From positions 1 through 12,437 of the forward strand of contig JAUUYO010000084.1 in the NCBI GenBank assembly GCA_030590405.1: a stretch of DNA of 12,437 bases, written 5' to 3'. Position numbers and translations under genes: made by a program. This DNA comes from Kangiellaceae bacterium (GTDB taxonomy: Bacteria; Pseudomonadota; Gammaproteobacteria; Enterobacterales; Kangiellaceae). A model generated the notes under the pieces. That model worked only from the letters and a program-made list of their open reading frames with translations. It did not search any database and was not told the origin of the DNA. Positions 1-6,771 of this stretch are shown piece after piece. Numbering within the stretch: the stretch's first letter is position 1; every line of letters starts with the position of its first letter.

Positions 1-1192
1 CGTCCGATTGGCCCATCGGCAACTTAAAGCAGTCGAAGTGCGTCAAGTGGAGTTAGTCGAGCAAAAGCAGGCGCGAGATGCCAAAAGGGAGTTACTCACC
101 TATCAGGTCGAAGAGCTGGTCGCCGCCAATCCAGAGCAATCGATTCTGGATAATCTTGAAAATGAACATAAGCAAGCGGCCACCTCTCAAGATCGGCTCG
201 CTCTGGCGGAGCAAGCTTTGCTGAGTTTGGTTGAGGATGATTCGAGGTCCAGTATTGCTTTGTTGAACTTGGCGATGTCAAAGCTCGCTAAGTTATCTTC
301 GATGGACCCTTGCCTGAATAATCTGGTTGAAACGCTCGGCGATGCCGAATCGTTGTTGCAGGACGCGGCTTCAGAGTTAAAAGACTACTGTGAACAACTC
401 AATTGCGATCCACAAAAACTTGAGCAATTAGATCAGCAACTTTCTCAGTTTCATGATCTGGCAAGAAAGCACCATGTTGGTTTACCAGAACTGCCCAATC
501 ATTTTATTAATCTACAAGATGAATTGCAGCAACTCAATGCCGATGACAGTGAGCTTGAACAGATCCAGCAGGAATATCAGCAATCGGTTAAGCACTATTT
601 ACAACAAGCCCAATTACTCTCCAACAGTCGCCAAAAAACGGCCCGCCAATTAGAAAAACTGGTCAGCGAAAAAATTCAACCACTGGCAATGGAAGGGGGG
701 GAATTTTCGATCCAGATCAATCACAAAGGCGATCATTATGCCGCTAATGGCTTGGAAGAGATCGAGTTTTTAGTATCCGCCAACCCCGGTCAGCCCTTGC
801 AGCCACTGAATAAAGTCGCCTCTGGCGGCGAGCTTTCTCGCATCAGTTTAGCGATCTCCGTGATTACTTCCGAACAACAACTGGTTCCTTGTATTATCTT
901 TGACGAAGTAGATGTCGGCATTGGCGGCGCAACCGCAGAAACCGTCGGTCGGCTTTTAAAACAACTGGCGAGCGAGCGACAGGTGCTTTGTGTGACCCAT
1001 CAACCGCAAGTGGCTTCTTGTGGCAACCAACATCTGGTTGCCAGTAAAACAAAATTGAGTGATGCAACTTTGACTAAAGTGAACCAACTGAATGAAAAAC
1101 AACGGGTGGAAGAAATTGCACGAATGTTAGGCGGTAAAGTGATTTCAGAAAAAACCTTATCCCATGCGACTGAAATGTTAAATTTGAGTTGA
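1..1192 (+). CDS. recN: DNA repair protein RecN, C-terminal ~395 residues (5' end outside window)
   Basis: RecN is an SMC-like ATPase that acts at double-strand breaks in the cytoplasm. The frame is open from the first bases with no plausible start near position 8, where a TTG codon lies inside a conserved stretch (RLAHRQLK), so the N-terminal third with the Walker A motif is off the left edge. What is visible is the long coiled coil (about codons 1-220, rich in Q, E, L and K) with the conserved ARKHHV segment near its middle, then the C-terminal ATPase lobe. The ABC-type signature VASGGELSR begins at nt 815, Walker B reads IIFDEVDVGIGG around nt 893-928, and the switch segment CVTHQPQVASCG follows. 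The C-terminal RMLGG and ATEML motifs also match the family. The full family length is about 550 residues. It converges on dsbD, with a 218-bp gap holding an inverted repeat. Confidence 0.96.
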   Translation, partial: VRLAHRQLKAVEVRQVELVEQKQARDAKRELLTYQVEELVAANPEQSILDNLENEHKQAATSQDRLALAEQALLSLVEDDSRSSIALLNLAMSKLAKLSSMDPCLNNLVETLGDAESLLQDAASELKDYCEQLNCDPQKLEQLDQQLSQFHDLARKHHVGLPELPNHFINLQDELQQLNADDSELEQIQQEYQQSVKHYLQQAQLLSNSRQKTARQLEKLVSEKIQPLAMEGGEFSIQINHKGDHYAANGLEEIEFLVSANPGQPLQPLNKVASGGELSRISLAISVITSEQQLVPCIIFDEVDVGIGGATAETVGRLLKQLASERQVLCVTHQPQVASCGNQHLVASKTKLSDATLTKVNQLNEKQRVEEIARMLGGKVISEKTLSHATEMLNLS

Positions 1193-1260
1193 ACAAAGTG
1201 ATTTTTAACCTTTTTGACCTTTCAGAATTCTGGTCATGTTACCTTACAGAGTTCTACTAA

Positions 1261-1293
1261 TATCGCTACTGATCAGCAGTTGTAGTAGCGATA
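1261..1293. repeat. perfect 10-bp inverted repeat between convergent recN and dsbD
   Basis: TATCGCTACT at 1261-1270 pairs perfectly with AGTAGCGATA at 1284-1293 across a 13-nt loop. It sits between two convergent genes, where a bidirectional terminator is expected. Neither strand has a T tract straight after the stem, so it is not a canonical intrinsic terminator. It may still protect transcript ends or slow polymerase. A shorter 6-bp repeat (TGAATT/AATTCA) lies near 1370-1385. I see no gene in this gap. Confidence 0.55.
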
Positions 1294-1410
1294 AACTTTA
1301 AATGCTCCATACAGCTTTCATACAATTGGAAAATACTAAGATTCAATCAGCCGTTATTGAACAAAAGTTGAATTTAATCAATTCAGGACCAATTTAAGAA
1401 TTTTGTGGCT

Positions 1411-3300
1411 CTATAAATTAGCAGTAAATGCCGCTTCAATTCGTTGCACAAAGACTTCGGCTTCTTCCAACCCTACCGCTCGGAGTCTTTTGTCTTCAAA
1501 GCCGTTTTTGTCAAAGAATAAAATACTCGGCAATCCAATCACTTCAAAGTGTTTCATCAAGGCTTTGTCCTCGGTATCATTTGCGGTTACATCCGCCTGG
1601 ATCAAAATGGTATTGGCCAACGCCTTGATCACTTTAGGATCTGGAAAAACTAATTCTTCAAACTCATAACAAGCAGTACAGCTGACCGCAAAAAAATCAA
1701 ACATGACCGACTTGCCCTGGGCGTTGGCTTCGGCCACATGTCGTTCAACATCGGCTATAGTTTTAACTCGAATAAAACGATGCGTTTCTTCGGTGGCTTG
1801 CAGAGCTGAGTTTGCTGAAGTTGAAACAGACAGGCCTTTCAAAGGTTTTAATAACTGACTATTGCCCATTGCTGCGCCAATTAATAAAAGTAAACCGTAA
1901 CAAAAAATCACCAAACCAAGACCTTTCCACAACTTAGCACTATTACTTTCAACCGAAGAAAGCGCGCCCATATAAGTGGCTGTCACAATTAGCAATATTG
2001 ACCAAAGGATCATATTTAAGGTTTCGGGGATAATATGCTTGGTAATATAGAGTGCCATGCCAATCATACCAACCCCAAAGGCAGCCTTAACCGCATTCAT
2101 CCAACCACCCGCTTTAGGGAGTAATTTTCCGCCGCCTACACCCACCAGCAAGAGTGGAATACCCATGCCAACCGCCAGCGAATACAAAGCCACCCCGCCA
2201 ATCATCGCATCACCGGTTTGCGCGATATATAACAACACCCCTGCCACCGGTACGGTTACGCAAGGCGAGACAACCAGGGCGGATAAGAAGCCCATTATTC
2301 CAGCGCCAACCAATGTACCGCCTTGCTGGCTATTTGATACATTAGATAATTTATTGCGCATACCCGATGGCAATTGCAGTTCATAGAATCCAAACATCGA
2401 TAATGATAAAAGGATAAAAATAATCGCAGCTGGCATCACAAACCAGGGCGATTGCAAAGAGTTACTATTAATATCAACGCCAAAGATTTGACTGGCACCG
2501 CCGACTAACAATCCAATACCGGCAAATGGGATCGCCATCGATTGAGTATAAGTGAGCGATAAAAAGAAGGATTTTCGGGTAGTAATCTGTTTGCCCTGGC
2601 CGACAATAATACTGGATAAGATCGGAACCATCGGCAATACGCAAGGGGTAAAGGCTAAACCAATGCCCAATAACAGCATATAAAAAACGATTTCTAATAA
2701 ACTTTTATCACTTAAAAAATTGGAGAGTTCTTCCTGCTTTGGAACGAAAGGTTTGGCAGCTGTCGTCGTGCTCTTATTTGCTGACTGGCTAGTTGCTTCA
2801 TTGGACTTATTCGACTCAGTGTCAGCATTTGATGCAGAAACAGTAGTGGCTAACAATGAATACTTCTTTTCTTCCGGGGGATAACATAGACCAGCTTCCG
2901 CACAGCCCTGGTATTCGATAATAAAGGTAAAGTCTTTTTGATGGGCAACAAACGGGATACTGATTTCTAGATTACGGTGATAAACCTCGACATCACCCAG
3001 ATATTCATCCACTTTCTTTTTTCCATCAGGGATATAAGCGTCGCTGAGCTTCGCGCCTTTTGCGTCAAAATAAAAGCGACTGCGGTAAAGATAATACTCA
3101 TCTGCAATTTCAAATTTAACGATGATTTCGTTATCCACGATTTCCGCGTTGAGCTTGAATGCCTCATCCACATCTAAAAATTCTGATTTGCCACCAAACA
3201 GTTTTGACAAATCAACGGGCTCTTCTGCCGCAGCCAAAGGTTGGCTTAATAAGGACAAGCCTAAGAACAGGCTAACAATACAGCTTATTATTTTTTTCAT
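1411..3300 (-). CDS. dsbD: Thiol:disulfide interchange protein DsbD
   Basis: DsbD (DipZ) is an inner-membrane protein that moves electrons from cytoplasmic thioredoxin to periplasmic DsbC, DsbG and cytochrome c maturation proteins. The 629-residue product has the full three-part layout. A signal peptide covers about residues 1-25 (MKK start, hydrophobic core, AAA before EEP). The periplasmic alpha domain carries C133 and C139 in GCAEAGLCYPPE. A polar S/T/N/K linker spans about 150-190. The eight-helix beta domain has its two redox cysteines in FTPCVLPM (C220) and VSPCVTVP (C347). The C-terminal thioredoxin-like gamma domain carries CTAC (C541, C544) and the cis-proline region GLPS near 589-592. 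All six catalytic cysteines are present, so it should be active. The start has AGAGAG about 5 nt upstream. The stop is TAG. It lies 270 bp downstream of the response-regulator gene on the same strand. Length is slightly above the E. coli protein, mostly from the linker. Confidence 0.97.
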   Translation of the reverse strand: MKKIISCIVSLFLGLSLLSQPLAAAEEPVDLSKLFGGKSEFLDVDEAFKLNAEIVDNEIIVKFEIADEYYLYRSRFYFDAKGAKLSDAYIPDGKKKVDEYLGDVEVYHRNLEISIPFVAHQKDFTFIIEYQGCAEAGLCYPPEEKKYSLLATTVSASNADTESNKSNEATSQSANKSTTTAAKPFVPKQEELSNFLSDKSLLEIVFYMLLLGIGLAFTPCVLPMVPILSSIIVGQGKQITTRKSFFLSLTYTQSMAIPFAGIGLLVGGASQIFGVDINSNSLQSPWFVMPAAIIFILLSLSMFGFYELQLPSGMRNKLSNVSNSQQGGTLVGAGIMGFLSALVVSPCVTVPVAGVLLYIAQTGDAMIGGVALYSLAVGMGIPLLLVGVGGGKLLPKAGGWMNAVKAAFGVGMIGMALYITKHIIPETLNMILWSILLIVTATYMGALSSVESNSAKLWKGLGLVIFCYGLLLLIGAAMGNSQLLKPLKGLSVSTSANSALQATEETHRFIRVKTIADVERHVAEANAQGKSVMFDFFAVSCTACYEFEELVFPDPKVIKALANTILIQADVTANDTEDKALMKHFEVIGLPSILFFDKNGFEDKRLRAVGLEEAEVFVQRIEAAFTANL

Positions 3301-3377
3301 TAATACTCTCTTACATTTTTCCGAGATAGAAAGATAACATGCTATCGGCGGAATTTTGATTAAGTTAATCGTTGTCG

Positions 3378-3400
3378 TTCACAATTAGTTATTCACAATT
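3378..3400. repeat. two 9-bp direct repeats upstream of dsbD
   Basis: TTCACAATT occurs at 3378-3386 and 3392-3400, exact copies 14 bp apart start to start, about 80-100 bp upstream of the dsbD start codon. On the dsbD strand they read AATTGTGAA twice. Spacing and position would suit a regulator binding in the dsbD promoter region, but no family can be assigned, and an AT-rich 9-mer pair could be chance. Confidence 0.3.
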
Positions 3401-3429
3401 TTGGGGGCATCATCATAACGATGTTTTAT

Positions 3430-3485
3430 TAAGCCAAAATTATCAGTTTGATTTTAGCTTTGGCTTATTTAAGCTTAACCAAAGC
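3430..3485. repeat. overlapping, mutually exclusive inverted repeats between the response regulator and dsbD
   Basis: TAAGCCAAA (3430-3438) pairs perfectly with TTTGGCTTA (3459-3467). The overlapping segment GCTTTGG (3457-3463) also pairs perfectly with CCAAAGC (3479-3485). The shared TTTGG block can be in only one hairpin at a time. In the direction of the two flanking genes (- strand) the GCTTTGG/CCAAAGC hairpin forms first. Neither stem is followed by a U tract. It may be a weak terminator or processing site between the two genes, and a role in attenuation is only a possibility. Confidence 0.4.
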
Positions 3486-3532
3486 AATATCATATGCCCT
3501 TTTGACGAAGAAAAATGAGAATTGTTGCACCA

Positions 3533-3566
3533 CTTATCTTGGCAAATATTAATTTTGTCAGATAAG
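3533..3566 (-). terminator. possible weak terminator hairpin after the response-regulator gene
   Basis: CTTATCT (3533-3539) and AGATAAG (3560-3566) form a perfect 7-bp outer stem. The inner bases GGCAAA and TTTGTC can extend it with one bulged T and one G-U pair, leaving a short AT loop. It lies 5 bp past the stop codon of the regulator gene on the - strand. There is no U run after it on that strand, so termination would be weak or Rho-assisted. Confidence 0.35.
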
Positions 3567-3570
3567 GGTA

Positions 3571-5289
3571 TCATTTTTTGTCGGATTGGTACCACTGAAT
3601 GCTCGAAGGACCTTGTTGGAGTGCAGAGGTTAATGCGTTACTGCTTCTTTCTAACCATTGATGAGCGTTGTAGTTTGAATCAAGTGAGGACAACCCAACG
3701 CTAATCGTCATTGATTTGTCCTGATGTTGCAGATGAAAAGGTAAATTGGCAAATTGTTGCTGTACATCATGCATAACTTCCATCCAGTCTTTTTGTCTGC
3801 CGGAAACAAAAATAACCCCTAAGCGGTTTTCATCAAGGTGTCCGATAATGTCAGTTTTTCTAAGGCGCTCCCTTAGCAGTTGCGCCAGTTGCAAAATTGC
3901 ACTATTGATAAAAGAAAAATTAGTATTAGGCTCAAGGTTATCCGATTCATCCAGATGAATTATGGCCAACGCCAATGATGAGGGACTGCGGCTCATTCTG
4001 GCGGTTTCTATCGCAATCATTTGTTTGAACTGCGGGCTGTAAAGTATCCCGGTGTCCGGATTGACATCAATTTGTGGATTTAAGTCCCGATATCGCTGTG
4101 TATACAAATTAGCCATAAACATTAATTGTTCTTTTTGCACTGGCTTGACAATAAAAGCGGTGCCGCCGGACATCAATGCCTGATTTTGTTTACGAATATT
4201 TTCTTCTGCAGATAAAAAGATGATCGGTAAATGGGCATAACGGGGCATTTGCCGAATGATTTGGGTGAGTTCAACTCCGGAAGAACCGGGCATCTGCATG
4301 TCCATTAACACTGTTTCTGGGTCGAAACTGCGTAGTGCTTCCAGAAAAACAGCCGGATCTGTTACTACGCGAATACTAAAATGCCCTTTACTTAAGACTT
4401 TTTCGTAATAGCGTGCCTGGGCTTTAGAATCTTCCATCACCAATACCCGTTTAGGGCTATCGACGTGTAAATCATGTAACCACTCGATTTGTTCACACAA
4501 TGAAGAAATCGATACCGGCTCCATGATAAACCCTTTGCCGCCATTACGCACAGCAGTGGCTCGATTTTCCTGATTGTCTTCATCAGCGGTAAAAATAAGC
4601 GGGATACCGGGCATTTCAACACTATCATCCGGTAGGACTTTGGTGGGTTCAACCAGAGTGAGCGCTGCAATCACAATGCTGCCGCCATTTTGTTGGGCTA
4701 ATTCATTGGCGGTTGCCAGGTCGTCAACCAGCTGGCTTTCGACCCCCATTGACTCGAATTGGCTGCATAGTTGTTGGTTTTGCTCGGCTTTATCCGCCAC
4801 AAAAATAAGCTTACCTTTGTCAATATACACGCTAAATGGGTCAGTGGTCAGATCGTCATCTAACTCTTCATCGGTAATTTCTTTAGATTCGGGTTCAGAC
4901 ACTGGGTCTGGTTGGGATTGCACAAGGGGTTCTGCGGGCTTATCTCGCTCAGGTTTTACTCCAAGTTCTAATTTTTCTGAATGTTGTAGGAGCTTTTGCG
5001 ACAGACGTTTTAACAGTGGTCGTTGTGATTCCAATGACCCGTCGCCCATGGATAATTGTTTGATCAGCTGATTTAACAGTCTGGCGGTCGACTCAAATTC
5101 CTGATTAACGCAGGCTTCTCTGGTTTTTTTCACTTGAGAAAGTAATGCTTTCACTCGCAGTGGATCAACAACTTGCTCCACCATATCATTCAGCAATCGG
5201 GCAAATTGCTTTAGTTTGATTGGTGTGCGTCGCAAGAATTGACGTTGCACTTCATGGGATACCTGATTATTTGTATTCTTATCTACCAT
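3571..5289 (-). CDS. Response regulator with degenerate REC, intact REC and degenerate GGDEF domains
   Basis: This 572-residue soluble protein has four parts. Residues 1-115 are helical with no Hpt-type histidine motif. An acidic, proline-rich linker covers about 116-155. The first receiver-like domain (about 158-272) has lost the phosphoacceptor aspartate (the strand reads IVIAALT) and the conserved lysine (FIMEP). The second receiver (about 280-395) is intact: E286-D287, phosphoacceptor D330 in VLMDMQMPG, S360 and K382 in FIVKP. The last part (about 410-572) follows the fold of diguanylate cyclase domains (PDTGILY, RLRKTDIIG, MTISVGLSS), but the active-site loop reads HLDENRL where GGDEF is expected, and no RxxD inhibitory site is visible. 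It is therefore unlikely to make cyclic di-GMP and may act by binding partners or nucleotide. No sensor kinase is adjacent. The start is the first ATG; its nearest Shine-Dalgarno (AAAGG) is rather far, about 14 nt upstream. The biological role is not known. Confidence 0.85.
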   Translation of the reverse strand: MVDKNTNNQVSHEVQRQFLRRTPIKLKQFARLLNDMVEQVVDPLRVKALLSQVKKTREACVNQEFESTARLLNQLIKQLSMGDGSLESQRPLLKRLSQKLLQHSEKLELGVKPERDKPAEPLVQSQPDPVSEPESKEITDEELDDDLTTDPFSVYIDKGKLIFVADKAEQNQQLCSQFESMGVESQLVDDLATANELAQQNGGSIVIAALTLVEPTKVLPDDSVEMPGIPLIFTADEDNQENRATAVRNGGKGFIMEPVSISSLCEQIEWLHDLHVDSPKRVLVMEDSKAQARYYEKVLSKGHFSIRVVTDPAVFLEALRSFDPETVLMDMQMPGSSGVELTQIIRQMPRYAHLPIIFLSAEENIRKQNQALMSGGTAFIVKPVQKEQLMFMANLYTQRYRDLNPQIDVNPDTGILYSPQFKQMIAIETARMSRSPSSLALAIIHLDESDNLEPNTNFSFINSAILQLAQLLRERLRKTDIIGHLDENRLGVIFVSGRQKDWMEVMHDVQQQFANLPFHLQHQDKSMTISVGLSSLDSNYNAHQWLERSSNALTSALQQGPSSIQWYQSDKK

Positions 5290-5371
5290 TATTTATTTTT
5301 TTGCCTTTAAAAAGGGAGCGACTAACTGAAAAAATAACCTACTGATTATCAACGATTTGAGCGTGAAATCA

Positions 5372-5474
5372 TAGGGTCTGTTGATTTTTCATAATTCGGC
5401 AGCGCTGAATTATGAAAAAACCCCTCCTTGGCAGGCTGTTCGAGAAATGTGAGCTAAACGGTTAATCGACCCTA
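5372..5474. mobile_element. candidate MITE or insertion-sequence remnant with TA ends
   Basis: The 346-bp divergent gap between the regulator gene and fxsA has no gene. Inside it, TAGGGTC (5372-5378) and GACCCTA (5468-5474) form 7-bp terminal inverted repeats around a 103-bp segment. Similarity continues inward with a short gap (TTGATT on the left, the complement of AATC on the right). The outermost TA on each side could be a TA target duplication, as made by IS630/mariner-like and some IS5-family elements. The segment has no coding capacity and contains the palindrome at 5385-5419. Family assignment is not possible by eye. Confidence 0.35.
5385..5419. repeat. perfect 13-bp inverted repeat with 9-nt loop
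   Basis: TTTTTCATAATTC (5385-5397) pairs without mismatch with GAATTATGAAAAA (5407-5419). The loop is GGCAGCGCT, which includes the palindrome CAGCGCTG with the next base. On both strands the T run is on the 5' arm and the A run on the 3' arm, the reverse of an intrinsic terminator. It lies inside the candidate mobile element, so it may be an internal feature of that element or a cruciform or protein-binding site between two divergent promoters. Confidence 0.6.
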
Positions 5475-5635
5475 CTTTGTTGCTGATCATTGATTTTCAC
5501 TAAACTGCCGCAATATTATAAAATAACTCCAATCAGGGATAAAATTAGCCCAGTTGATCTTGCTCAAAGTCAATTGGTTCACTTATCCTATACTTGTAAT
5601 ACTTATTTATCCAGCCAGCTAATCCGAGAGATCTC

Positions 5636-6115
5636 ATGTTTCGCATTTTACTTATTCTTTTTATTTTAGTCCCTATTATAGAAATTGCGGTATTTATTCA
5701 GGTCGGCGAAGTTTTGGGCCTGGGTTTAACCCTTTTTATTGTGGTTGTTACCGCCGTGCTCGGCGTCAATTTGCTCAAACAACAAGGGTTTAAGGCGTGG
5801 CGGAATATCCAGCTAAGTATTGCGCAAGGTAATATGCCAGCGATAGAAATGGCGGCAGGCGCTCAACTGTTATTTGCCGGTGGTTTATTATTAACTCCAG
5901 GTTTTGTCACAGATATTATCGGTTTTAGTTTAATGATCCCGCAGGTACGTTTGTATCTGGCTGGACAAATGCTTAAAAGAGGCATGATGGCAGCTTCTAC
6001 CAGCAACATGTATTACTCCAGTCAGACTGATTTTAAGCCCGGCTCGCCAGTTAACGACAAACACTTAAACAATCCGGGAAGAACGATTGAAGGTGATTAC
6101 GAGGAAAAAGAATGA
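5636..6115 (+). CDS. fxsA: FxsA family inner-membrane protein
   Basis: FxsA is a small inner-membrane protein. In E. coli its overproduction relieves exclusion of phage T7 by the F plasmid, but its normal role is unclear. The 159-residue product starts with a hydrophobic helix (about 2-22, with the conserved VPIIEIAVFIQVGEVLG stretch) and a second one (about 26-45). The conserved GVNLLKQQGF and GAQLLFAGGLLLTPGFVTDIIGF segments follow at about 43-52 and 76-98, the latter containing a third membrane segment. A hydrophilic tail after about residue 120 is poorly conserved in the family. The ATG has GAGAG about 5 nt upstream. In many gammaproteobacteria fxsA lies next to groES-groEL; here it is followed instead by gloA, whose start codon overlaps its stop (ATGA). 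Confidence 0.93.
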   Translation: MFRILLILFILVPIIEIAVFIQVGEVLGLGLTLFIVVVTAVLGVNLLKQQGFKAWRNIQLSIAQGNMPAIEMAAGAQLLFAGGLLLTPGFVTDIIGFSLMIPQVRLYLAGQMLKRGMMAASTSNMYYSSQTDFKPGSPVNDKHLNNPGRTIEGDYEEKE

Positions 6116-6528
6116 AATATTTACACACCATGATTCGCACTAACGACCCAGACGCTTCGATTAAATTTTATACTGAAGGGCTGGGCTTAAAATTGATCCG
6201 TGAGCATCGGGTCGAAGCAGGAAAATTTACTCTGTATTTCATCGGAGAAGATGAACACGGGCCGTTACTCGAACTAACCCATAACTGGGGCGATCGAAGC
6301 TACACCATCGGCGACCAGTTTGGTCACCTGGCTTATCAGGTGGATGATATTTATCAAACTTGTGAGCATTTGATGTCACTGGGAATTACTGTCAATCGTC
6401 CGCCCAGGGATGGTCATATGGCCTTTGTGAAAGATCCGAATAATATTTCGATTGAATTGCTGCAGGCAGGTGCCGCGCTAGCGCCCAACGAACCTTGGGT
6501 TAGTATGCAAAATATTGGTAGTTGGTGA
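6112..6528 (+). CDS. gloA: Lactoylglutathione lyase (glyoxalase I)
   Basis: This cytoplasmic metalloenzyme turns the hemithioacetal of methylglyoxal and glutathione into S-lactoylglutathione, the first step of methylglyoxal detoxification. The 138-residue protein aligns from end to end with E. coli GloA (LHTM.R..D...SI.FYT..LG.KL at the start, LELTHNWG and GHLAY in the middle, FVKDPN.I.IELL near the end). All four metal ligands of the family are visible: H5, E54, H72 and E115. This metal set and the short form of the loops suggest the bacterial, Ni-preferring class, though that cannot be proved from sequence. The start overlaps the fxsA stop by 4 bp, and GAGGA lies 6 nt upstream inside fxsA, so the pair is probably translationally coupled. 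The C-terminal tail after about residue 118 (APNEPW) differs from E. coli. Confidence 0.93.
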   Translation: MKYLHTMIRTNDPDASIKFYTEGLGLKLIREHRVEAGKFTLYFIGEDEHGPLLELTHNWGDRSYTIGDQFGHLAYQVDDIYQTCEHLMSLGITVNRPPRDGHMAFVKDPNNISIELLQAGAALAPNEPWVSMQNIGSW

Positions 6529-6687
6529 GCAACAACAGTAAGTGGGAGCAACAACAAACACCAATCGTATATAATCCGCGTTATTTGTTTTTTTACAGAT
6601 TTAATCCGAAGTAAGGCGAACATTCAATATTTAACGCAAACTATTCTACAATTCTTGAATATAAACAGCCTAATTGAGCCATTTGGG

Positions 6688-6716
6688 TTCAATTTAATGG
6701 TGTAGATGAGTATAAT
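6688..6716 (+). promoter_or_regulatory. likely sigma70 promoter for gcvT
   Basis: A consensus -10 box TATAAT lies at 6711-6716, with a poor -35 candidate TTCAAT at 6688-6693 (3 of 6 matches, 17-bp spacing). The sequence after the -10 is GC-rich (CCGCC), a discriminator type linked to growth-rate control in enterobacteria. Transcription would start near 6723, about 50 nt before the gcvT ATG. A weak -35 would fit an activated promoter; in E. coli this operon is controlled by GcvA, Lrp and PurR, but none of their sites is clear here. A second copy of TATAATCCGC is at 6570-6579 without a recognisable -35. Confidence 0.5.
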
Positions 6717-6730
6717 CCGCCTAATTCTTA

Positions 6731-6746
6731 ATCAGCCAGGGCTGAT
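6731..6746 (+). promoter_or_regulatory. 16-bp palindrome in the gcvT leader
   Basis: ATCAGCC (6731-6737) and GGCTGAT (6740-6746) are perfect inverted copies separated by AG. It begins about 14 bp after the -10 box and ends 25 bp before the gcvT start. At DNA level it has the shape of an operator for a dimeric regulator. At RNA level it would be a 6-bp hairpin with a 4-nt loop just upstream of the ribosome binding region. It does not match the PurR operator pattern. I found no glycine riboswitch motifs in this leader. Confidence 0.45.
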
Positions 6747-6771
6747 CTAGCTTTTAACCGGAAATAATACC

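Noticed and set aside
2057..2386. 109-codon open frame on the + strand
   Set aside because: Antisense to the membrane part of dsbD; the Pro/Thr-rich product is a shadow of Gly/Ala/Val codons in dsbD.
4574..5071. 165-codon open frame on the + strand
   Set aside because: It is antisense to the response-regulator gene, its product is Ser-rich with no recognisable family, and the - strand frame has clear receiver-domain motifs.
5385..5419. Strong palindrome read as an intrinsic terminator
   Set aside because: The T run precedes and the A run follows the stem on both strands, which is the wrong order for termination.
6527..6556. GAGCAACAACA repeated twice after gloA
   Set aside because: Only 11 bp, low complexity, overlapping the gloA stop; probably chance.
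6529..6771. Glycine riboswitch upstream of gcvT
   Set aside because: I could not find the conserved glycine-aptamer motifs; the leader is AT-rich and short.
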